From assembly GCA_029565375.1 (NCBI GenBank), contig JAKQOF010000117.1, positions 1-5,745 on the forward strand: DNA of 5,745 nt, written 5' to 3'. The notes below the pieces were generated by a model. That model searched no databases. It was not told the origin of the DNA and saw nothing but the letters and a program-made list of their open reading frames with translations. How positions within the stretch are numbered: the stretch's first letter is position 1; the number at the start of each line of letters is the position of its first letter. Of the stretch, positions 1 to 5,745 are shown in pieces. The stretch is from a bacterium. GTDB lineage: Bacteria; Patescibacteriota; Saccharimonadia; Saccharimonadales; Saccharimonadaceae. Both the position numbers and the translations under genes were made by a program.

Positions 1-1145
1 ACAAAGACATTGTGGGCTGCCAACTGATGATACAGTATTTTACTGTCATAACTAATAACTGTCGCCAGTTCAAACACGCGCCACACGCTTCTATCCAGGT
101 CAGCAATCTTGCTGCTCGTGATTGTCGTACTGTTCTGTGAAAGCCACACAGTATCATCAACAACCTGCAATATAACAGGCCCATCAATGTTCACTGTGTC
201 GGGCCACGTTGTATGTTTGAGTGGCGCAATCGCAGGATGCGTCGTTGTAGTAACCTGACCAATAGGATGAAGTTGCATGTGCTTCGGCAACCGCTTAATC
301 AACGAGTGGAACTCAAGGCGTTTCAAAATGTCCTCTACTTTACCAAGATCAATGTCATTAATGTCGGCGATGTCCCAGTCCAGTTTCACCGGTGCATCAA
401 CCCAAATACGACCAACTTCCTTGCTCATGTAGGCCAGGTCTTTGCCTGCAATGAGCTTTTTTGCCAGTGTTGGTTTGATATCGTCAATGTGGGCATAAAT
501 ATTATCAAGTGTCTCAAATTCTTGCAGCAGTTGGATTGCGCCCTTTTCGCCAATGCCAGGAACGCCCGGTAAATTATCCGATGAGTCGCCCTTCAGGGAC
601 TTTAAGTCCAAGAACTGTTCAACCCCAATGCCATATTTTTTCTCAAAGTACTCAACATCAAACTCTTCAAGGTTTGATAAGCCGTTTTTCAGTGCATAGA
701 CTTTTGTCATAGGGCCAATCAGCTGCAGCGCGTCAAGGTCGCTGGTCAGCAGAACCGTCTCGATCCCCTTTTCAGTCGCCTCTTTGGCGAATGCACCCAA
801 GATATCATCTGCCTCGTAGTCGTCGAGTTCATAGAGTGGCCACCCAAATGCCTCCAAAAGCTCAAATAATATTGGCATTTGTGCGTAAAAGTCATCGGGT
901 GCTTTTTTGCGGCCGGCTTTATATTCAGGATATATCTCGCGGCGCTTGCGAATATTCGTGCCCTTCTTGTCCCAAGCAACGGCCACATAATCCGGTTCGA
1001 GTTTTTTGATAAGTTCTATCGCAAGTGAGGCAAACCCAAAGACGCCACCTGTCGGTGTACCGTCGCTCAAGCTAAGTCCAGGCATGGCATAGTAGCCACG
1101 ATAAAATACAGACTTTCCATCAATTACTGCCAAACGCTTTGTCAT
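1..1145 (-). CDS. polA: DNA polymerase I, N-terminal part (5'-nuclease domain plus start of exonuclease-like domain); C-terminus beyond window
   Basis: DNA polymerase I removes RNA primers and fills gaps in lagging-strand synthesis and repair. About 381 codons are visible, from the ATG at 1145 to the window edge. Residues 1-290 match the 5'-3' exonuclease (FEN-like) domain: first metal-ligand Asp at D9 (VIDGK), a YKAGR segment, the acidic YEADD cluster at 110-114, a TSDLDALQL segment, and GDSSDNLPGVPGIGEK at 186-201 (metal-binding Asps followed by the DNA-binding helix-hairpin-helix). The segment LERLEF-like LKRLEFHSL near 272-282 closes the domain as in Taq polymerase. From about 300 on, the protein resembles a Klenow-type 3'-5' exonuclease fold, but its catalytic acidic motifs look missing. 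The polymerase domain is off the window, so a stand-alone nuclease is excluded only by the extra domain already seen. The gene lies 40 bp after the second sigma factor on the same strand, has no Shine-Dalgarno sequence and has a -10-like box 7 nt before the ATG. Identity is firm. Confidence 0.95.
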   Translation of the reverse strand, partial: MTKRLAVIDGKSVFYRGYYAMPGLSLSDGTPTGGVFGFASLAIELIKKLEPDYVAVAWDKKGTNIRKRREIYPEYKAGRKKAPDDFYAQMPILFELLEAFGWPLYELDDYEADDILGAFAKEATEKGIETVLLTSDLDALQLIGPMTKVYALKNGLSNLEEFDVEYFEKKYGIGVEQFLDLKSLKGDSSDNLPGVPGIGEKGAIQLLQEFETLDNIYAHIDDIKPTLAKKLIAGKDLAYMSKEVGRIWVDAPVKLDWDIADINDIDLGKVEDILKRLEFHSLIKRLPKHMQLHPIGQVTTTTHPAIAPLKHTTWPDTVNIDGPVILQVVDDTVWLSQNSTTITSSKIADLDRSVWRVFELATVISYDSKILYHQLAAHNVF

Positions 1146-1158
1146 AATAATAAGTATA
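1146..1158 (-). promoter_or_regulatory. Putative -10 box immediately upstream of polA (leaderless-type promoter)
   Basis: Read on the minus strand, the 40-bp gap between the sigma gene stop and polA contains TATACT (1158 to 1153), one base from the TATAAT consensus, followed by exactly 7 nt and then the polA ATG. Transcription starting 7 nt downstream of the hexamer would begin at or next to the A of the start codon. No AGGAG-like ribosome-binding site exists in the gap. No clear -35 element is found 16-18 nt further upstream. The promoter call is an inference from spacing and the lack of a ribosome-binding site. Read-through from the sigma gene is also possible because no terminator separates the two. 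Confidence 0.5.
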
Positions 1159-1185
1159 TACCGTAATGAGCGAGAGGTACGCTAT

Positions 1186-2232
1186 TTACTCTTCTAGATA
1201 GTCGTAAAGCGCTGCTTGTGTCGCCCGTAGTCTAAGGCCTCTCATAGCTCGTTCTAAAATAAAATCTATTTGTGATCTTGACTTACCGAATACCTTGCCA
1301 ATCTCTGTCGATGATCGCACAACACCGTCACCGATGCCATACTTCATACGAATAATGTCTGCCTGCTGCTCTGGCAACTCAAGAAGTACCAGCGCCAGGT
1401 CGTCCGCAAGATGGGACCTTGCGGCTTCGTCTTCGGGACTTTTGTTTTCAGTGTCTTCAATCAAATCTCCGAACACACTTTCACCATTTTCGCCCAGTGG
1501 CGTCTGGAGCGATATCGGTTGCATCTGATTATCTGACTGGATTTGCTCAACGTCTGACACAGACATCTCAAGACTCTTCGCCAATTCCGTCGATGTCGGT
1601 ACACGGCCTAAGGTTTTCATCAGTGCCTGCGTGGCATTATCTACCGTTTTGATTTTTGCGACTACATCGTGAGGAAGATCAATAGTCCGCGATTCATCTA
1701 CTAATCCACGTGCGATTGCTTGCTTGATCCACCAACTGGCATACGTCGAAAACTTAAAGCCTTTTTGATAATCAAACCTCTCAATAGCGCGCACAAGTCC
1801 GTCGTTGCCAAACTGGATGACATCCATAAGTTCTACTCCGGTATGTACGTACCGCTTCGCAATACTCACGACCAGACGCAAGTTAGCATTAATCATTACT
1901 TCTTTGTCGCGATTGCCAGCGCTTTGAAGATATGCGAGTTCGCGCTTTTCAACATCACTCAGCATATCTGCCTCTCGTTCTAACTTTTCACTAGCGAACA
2001 AGCCAACCTCAATTGACTTCGCAAGACGTTGCTCATCTTCTGTAGTTAAAAGGTCAAATCTTCCAATCTGTCTTAAATAATCATTCACATGATTGTTCGA
2101 CACCGTCATCATGTCTTGTGCTGAGACAGCCTCAGCGTCATCAACCAGCTCGTCATCTACAAATAAAAGTTCTTCGTCGGAAGGATCTGAGGATTGTGAT
2201 GCCTCAGGCGTGGCGAGCTGTTTTTCGGTCAT
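1186..2232 (-). CDS. Second, divergent sigma-70 family RNA polymerase sigma factor (348 aa)
   Basis: This sigma factor should direct core RNA polymerase to a set of promoters. It has the group 1/2 layout: an acidic N-terminal tail (about 1-40), region 1.2 (VNDYLRQIGRFDLL, about 49-62), region 2 (ANLRLVVSIAKRY at 116-128, DVIQFGN at 137-143, GFKFSTYASWWIKQAIARG at 158-176), region 3 (about 188-245) and region 4 (about 270-340) with a helix-turn-helix at 308-332. Compared with the primary sigma in this window, key residues differ. The usually invariant Glu of DLIQEGN is F141. The positions equivalent to E. coli T440, R451, H455 and E458 are A174, D185, D189 and A192. In the -35 recognition helix the E585, R588 and Q589 equivalents are S320, D323 and F324. 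The WW pair that opens the -10 element (167-168) and Q171 are kept. The fold is therefore intact but promoter specificity is probably changed. It is upstream of polA and divergent from a small kinase. The ATG at 2232 is preferred because a -10-like box sits 8 nt before it. It is not a sporulation or ECF type, since regions 1.2 and 3 are present. Confidence 0.93.
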   Translation of the reverse strand: MTEKQLATPEASQSSDPSDEELLFVDDELVDDAEAVSAQDMMTVSNNHVNDYLRQIGRFDLLTTEDEQRLAKSIEVGLFASEKLEREADMLSDVEKRELAYLQSAGNRDKEVMINANLRLVVSIAKRYVHTGVELMDVIQFGNDGLVRAIERFDYQKGFKFSTYASWWIKQAIARGLVDESRTIDLPHDVVAKIKTVDNATQALMKTLGRVPTSTELAKSLEMSVSDVEQIQSDNQMQPISLQTPLGENGESVFGDLIEDTENKSPEDEAARSHLADDLALVLLELPEQQADIIRMKYGIGDGVVRSSTEIGKVFGKSRSQIDFILERAMRGLRLRATQAALYDYLEE

Positions 2233-2240
2233 ATACTCAT

Positions 2241-2270
2241 ATCATAGTTGCATGACATACAGTGACGCAA
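2241..2270 (-). promoter_or_regulatory. Putative promoter of the second sigma gene
   Basis: On the minus strand TATGAT (2246 to 2241) matches TATAAT at five of six bases and ends 8 nt before the ATG at 2232. A TTGCGT (2270 to 2265), which shares only the TTG with the -35 consensus, lies 18 nt upstream. There is no Shine-Dalgarno sequence between the -10 box and the ATG, so the mRNA would be leaderless or nearly so. The -35 half overlaps a small inverted repeat at 2265-2274. This is an inference from sequence only. Confidence 0.45.
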
Positions 2271-2274
2271 GCGT
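2265..2274. repeat. Short inverted repeat ACGC-AA-GCGT in the divergent promoter region
   Basis: Two perfect 4-bp arms separated by AA lie near the middle of the 71-bp gap between the divergent sigma and kinase genes, over the proposed -35 element of the sigma gene. It could be an operator half for shared control, but the arms are so short that chance is a serious alternative. The flanking bases do not extend the symmetry cleanly. Confidence 0.25.
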
Positions 2275-2287
2275 AAGTGTTTTTATC

Positions 2288-2296
2288 TGTTACAAT
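2288..2296 (+). promoter_or_regulatory. Putative extended -10 promoter of the plus-strand kinase gene
   Basis: The sequence TGT-TACAAT has a TG one base before a hexamer that matches TATAAT at five of six bases, an extended -10 arrangement. The hexamer ends at 2296 and is followed by 7 nt and then ATG at 2304, so the predicted transcript start coincides with the start codon. No good -35 element is seen 16-18 nt upstream, which fits an extended -10 promoter. The primary sigma in this window retains the His and Glu residues known to read the TG motif in E. coli. Confidence 0.5.
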
Positions 2297-2303
2297 GGTG
2301 TTT

Positions 2304-2765
2304 ATGAGCTATAACGAAAACGTGAAAATTATTGCATTCGTCGGACTAGCTGGCGCAGGAAAAACAACGGCAGTAGAATACCTCGCTGAAAAAAATATTC
2401 CAAAAGTAACCGGAGCAAATAACGAACAAATCGATAACCTAGTCGGCGCAGGCCAACATGTCATTGTTGAGGATGGTCTTACAAACTGGCAAGACTATAA
2501 ACGTCTCAAACAAGAGTTTCATCATGATCTTACCGTTGTTGCAGTCATCGCACCAAAGCATATTCGTCATCATCGGTTGACCATTCGACCATTGTCACCT
2601 ATGACTGAGGCCGATGCGTCTGCGCGAGACTGGCAAGAAGTCGAAGATGGACAAGTTGCTGGACCAATCGCGATAGCCGACCGTTACATCACAAACGATG
2701 CAAGCATTGAAGAATTCTACAAAAAAATTAACGCTCTTTTAGAAGTGCTCCAGATTAACGCCTAG
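2304..2765 (+). CDS. Small P-loop kinase-like protein, dephospho-CoA kinase / UPF0200-like (153 aa)
   Basis: A soluble P-loop NTPase of the nucleotide/CoA kinase type. The Walker A motif GLAGAGKTT is at residues 14-22 after a hydrophobic beta strand (KIIAFV). Other recognisable parts are the strand VIVEDGL (53-59), the strand LTVVAVIAP (76-84), an Arg-rich stretch (HIRHHRLTIRPLSP, 86-99), RDWQEVE (108-114) and a terminal GPIAIADRYITND (120-132), the pattern of the dephospho-CoA kinase and archaeal UPF0200 families, where the end of the fold reads as an Ala-Asp strand followed by a conserved Asn. The substrate cannot be read from sequence. At 153 aa it is shorter than classical CoaE (about 200 aa). 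The frame is open from a GTG at 2277 and has another ATG at 2295. ATG 2304 is preferred because the protein then starts just before the first strand and a -10 box lies 7 nt upstream. It is the only plus-strand gene here and its stop directly abuts that of the convergent kinase gene. Confidence 0.8.
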   Translation: MSYNENVKIIAFVGLAGAGKTTAVEYLAEKNIPKVTGANNEQIDNLVGAGQHVIVEDGLTNWQDYKRLKQEFHHDLTVVAVIAPKHIRHHRLTIRPLSPMTEADASARDWQEVEDGQVAGPIAIADRYITNDASIEEFYKKINALLEVLQINA

Positions 2766-3341
2766 CTAAGATAAAAGCTCGAACTCCTTAACGAGATACT
2801 GCTTGTATTCTTCAGTGCTCGCAAAATTATTATCAACAAAGATATCGGCCAGTGCCTTCACTGCGCTCATATCCATCGTGTTTGTTTGATTTGGTTGCAT
2901 TTCCGCATCTTCCTGTGCGCAGAATTCTTCAAATGTCACACGATCTTCGATTCTATCAGCCGATCGACCATTAATACGATCGTAGCGGACGCGTCTGTCA
3001 GCATCAATCCAAATAATAATCCCGCCGTGCTCTTTAATTACCCTCGCTTCCTCTGGATGACGAATACTTGTCAGCGATATACCTTTTTTGTTCCCTGCTT
3101 CGATGTATGATGCTATTGTCTTCTGCGCGAGGACACCAAAGCCAAATTCTGTACGCCACTCATCACCGAGTGCACCGAGATTTTTGCGCTCATGAGTAAT
3201 ACCACGACGATCTAACTCCTCGCGTAAAATATTACTAAGACTCACCATTTGAGAACCAGTGAGCTCACTTCGAAGCTCACCGAGCGTGTCCTTACCAGAT
3301 GCGTTGGTACCAGCAATCCCAATAATCTCAGGTAGCTTCAT
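2766..3341 (-). CDS. P-loop nucleotide/CoA kinase-like protein (191 aa), third gene of the dnaG-rpoD unit
   Basis: A cytoplasmic P-loop kinase-like protein. The N-terminal strand EIIGIAG leads into the Walker A motif GTNASGKDT (11-19), where the usual Ser/Thr after Lys is Asp18 with Thr19 next. A helix with SNILREELDRRGI (36-48) and LGDEWRTEFGFGVLA (58-72) resembles the acceptor-binding part of dephospho-CoA kinase and UPF0200 proteins, SIRHPEEARVI (92-102) the following strand and helix, and WIDADRRVRYDRI (111-123) the phosphate-contacting Arg-rich lid. VTFEEFCAQEDAEM (135-148) and ADIFVDNN (165-172) complete the fold. Function could be CoA synthesis or deoxynucleotide phosphorylation; neither can be chosen from sequence. 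The ATG follows the rpoD stop by 7 bp, and AGGG overlapping that stop gives a weak ribosome-binding site, so it is very probably cotranscribed with rpoD. It belongs to the same broad superfamily as the convergent plus-strand gene but is clearly diverged from it. Confidence 0.85.
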   Translation of the reverse strand: MKLPEIIGIAGTNASGKDTLGELRSELTGSQMVSLSNILREELDRRGITHERKNLGALGDEWRTEFGFGVLAQKTIASYIEAGNKKGISLTSIRHPEEARVIKEHGGIIIWIDADRRVRYDRINGRSADRIEDRVTFEEFCAQEDAEMQPNQTNTMDMSAVKALADIFVDNNFASTEEYKQYLVKEFELLS

Positions 3342-3348
3342 AACGACC

Positions 3349-4372
<1,024 letters not shown>

Positions 4373-4386
<14 letters not shown>

Positions 4387-5745
4387 TTTGTATCTCCTTA
4401 ATAAGATTATTGATACGCCCACGGATATCTGCTGCAGCAACATCGTCGCCAACAGTCTCTGCATCACGTAATTGTTCGGTTAATATGTCTTTTTGCTTTT
4501 TCTTGTATTCGGTCGTTACTTGGCGGAGCAATCGAGCGGTTTCCATGTAACGATCTTCGTCGTTCCAACCCGCATAGCGAGCGTCGGCCCTTAATAATAG
4601 TATTTTTACATAGGTGTCATAATTTTGCAAGGTGTTAGGTGTGTCGGTCACTACTTTACCACCATGTTTCACCAAATATGCTGCAACTGCTTGACGCTGC
4701 TCACCGTCAAACATTGTCACATCAATATCTGCAAATAACTCGTGCGTCAGACTATCAATCAGCGCTGCAGCCAACAAATTATCCTGGTATGACGACTCGT
4801 CATAAACCGTCTCGCGGATTGCATACGTGACTGGTTTCAGTGGGATGTCTTTTGACTGATCATCACTTAGTTTTTTCATGCGATCCGTCAGGTTGCTCTC
4901 TATCCCCCCGATTCTTTGAGCAATTGTTTGAATATACTGTTGTTGTTCTGTATCATTCTTCAACAGCTTAATAATGCGCAGCGCAGCGTCAGTAAACTTG
5001 GTTCGACCAGGAATGGAGTCCATGTCTTCGCGCTGTGCATACTGCTCTATTAACCAGTCGATGACCGGCTGTGCATTGTCAATCGCCTCCTGCCACAGCG
5101 CTGTATCTTGCTGAATCAATTCGTCAGGATCTTTGGCATCACCCGGTAGTGAAATAATTTTTAGTTCCACATCAACTTGTTGCGCAATAGGGATTGCTCG
5201 CTCAGTTGCGGCCAAGCCTGCCTTATCACCATCAAACGCCAAACGAATATTTTCACTCAGGCGTTTTAATGCACGTAGGTGATACTCGGTCATTGCCGTA
5301 CCCGCCGTTGCGACGACACTATCGATACCCACTTGATGACTACTAATCACATCAAGGTTGCCCTCAACAACGACTGCATAATCATGCGAGCGAATCGACT
5401 GTTTTGCCTGACTGAGTCCAAAGACATGGCGACTCTTGTCGTACAGCATTGTCTGAGGGGTGTTAAGGTACTTTGGCGCTTTTGGATCATCATCGACCAA
5501 TATTCGCGCCGTAAAGCCAATCACCTGCCCCACACTATCCATCAGAGGTACCGTCATACGGCCTCTAAACAAATCGCCGCCATACTGGTTTACCAGTCCG
5601 GCCTCGGCAAGCTCTTGTTTGGTAAAGTTCTTTTTAGTCAAAAACTGCACCAGTGCATCGCCGCTCGTTGGCGCGTAACCGATACGAAAGTCTTGGACAA
5701 TCTTTTTGCTCAGGCCTCGTTTTTTAAACACGTATTCAAGAGCGT
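4373..5745 (-). CDS. dnaG: DNA primase DnaG, C-terminal part (5' end beyond window)
   Basis: Primase makes the short RNA primers for replication and is recruited by the replicative helicase. 456 residues are visible; the frame continues through the right edge (codons for ALEYV precede the GTG at 5731), so that GTG is internal. The segment KKRGLSKKIVQDFRIGYAP opens the catalytic core as in other DnaG proteins. The TOPRIM domain is complete in its acidic residues: EGNLD (5351-5365, residues 127-131), FDGDKAG (5216-5236, residues 170-176) and DPD (5123-5131, residues 205-207), equivalent to the metal-binding Glu and Asps of E. coli DnaG. About residues 310-456 are the C-terminal helical, helicase-interacting region, which is poorly conserved as usual. 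By comparison with E. coli, roughly 135 N-terminal residues including the zinc-binding domain are off the window. Its TAA stop lies 14 bp inside rpoD, the dnaG-rpoD arrangement of the macromolecular-synthesis operon. Confidence 0.96.
4394..4399 (-). promoter_or_regulatory. Shine-Dalgarno sequence of rpoD, inside dnaG
   Basis: AAGGAG on the minus strand lies 7 nt upstream of the GTG at 4386 and within the last codons of dnaG. It decides the rpoD start in favour of GTG over the more upstream ATG at 4467, and means ribosomes finishing dnaG pass over the rpoD start site, which suggests coupling. Confidence 0.85.

Noticed and set aside
213..572. 119-aa plus-strand open frame opposite polA
   Set aside because: It lies entirely antisense to the conserved polA 5'-nuclease region and has no recognisable domain or ribosome-binding site.
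746..988. 80-aa minus-strand open frame inside polA
   Set aside because: It is an alternative frame on the same strand as polA, fully inside the conserved nuclease domain.
2277..2303. Longer start of the plus-strand kinase (GTG 2277 or ATG 2295)
   Set aside because: The added residues precede the first beta strand and would be encoded across the proposed -10 box. No ribosome-binding site supports either start. ATG 2295 cannot be fully excluded.
2745..2800. Bidirectional terminator between the convergent kinase genes
   Set aside because: Only the TAGCTA palindrome of the abutting stops and a weak imperfect repeat are present. There is no GC-rich stem followed by a T-run on either strand.
4387..4467. 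27-residue N-terminal extension of rpoD to an upstream ATG at 4467
   Set aside because: The extension overlaps dnaG out of frame, has no ribosome-binding site, and its hydrophobic sequence is unlike a sigma N-terminus. The GTG at 4386 has AAGGAG 7 nt upstream.
5729..5731. GTG at 5731 as the start of dnaG
   Set aside because: The frame continues upstream to the window edge with residues typical of the DnaG core, and a start here would remove the zinc-binding domain and part of the catalytic domain.

Overview
The window comes from a compact, gene-dense bacterial chromosome of moderate GC content. It holds six protein genes: four information-processing genes and two small P-loop kinases. The best guess is a member of the Patescibacteria/CPR, probably Candidatus Saccharibacteria (TM7). 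This rests on very tight packing, dnaG-rpoD beside a second divergent sigma-70 factor, dephospho-CoA-kinase-like P-loop proteins, and standard TAA/TAG stops with no sign of UGA recoding. The phylum is an inference from the general look of the proteins, not a database result.

Reading down the minus strand from the right edge, the first unit is dnaG (DNA primase, 5' end cut off by the window edge), rpoD (primary sigma factor) and a 191-aa P-loop kinase. dnaG and rpoD overlap by 14 bp. rpoD starts at a GTG behind a strong Shine-Dalgarno sequence that lies inside dnaG, and the kinase follows rpoD after 7 bp. This is a variant of the classical macromolecular-synthesis operon. A single plus-strand gene (2304-2765, a 153-aa P-loop kinase-like protein) runs into the end of that unit, and the two convergent stop codons are directly adjacent at 2763-2768.

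A 71-bp divergent promoter region (2233-2303) separates this plus-strand kinase from a second minus-strand unit. That unit contains a divergent sigma-70 family factor (1186-2232) and, after 40 bp, polA (DNA polymerase I, C-terminal part beyond the left edge).

The most interesting signals are these. (1) The second sigma factor keeps its overall architecture but has lost most of the residues that read the -35 and extended -10 elements in the primary sigma, so it probably reads a different promoter. (2) All three genes that begin a transcription unit or follow an intergenic gap (polA, sigma 2, plus-strand kinase) have a -10-like hexamer 7-8 nt before the ATG and no Shine-Dalgarno sequence, which suggests leaderless mRNAs. 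The genes inside operons have Shine-Dalgarno sequences instead. (3) The region of polA after the 5'-nuclease domain looks like a degenerate, non-proofreading 3'-5' exonuclease domain. There is no gene-free stretch above about 70 bp and no RNA gene, CRISPR array, insertion sequence or convincing rho-independent terminator was seen.
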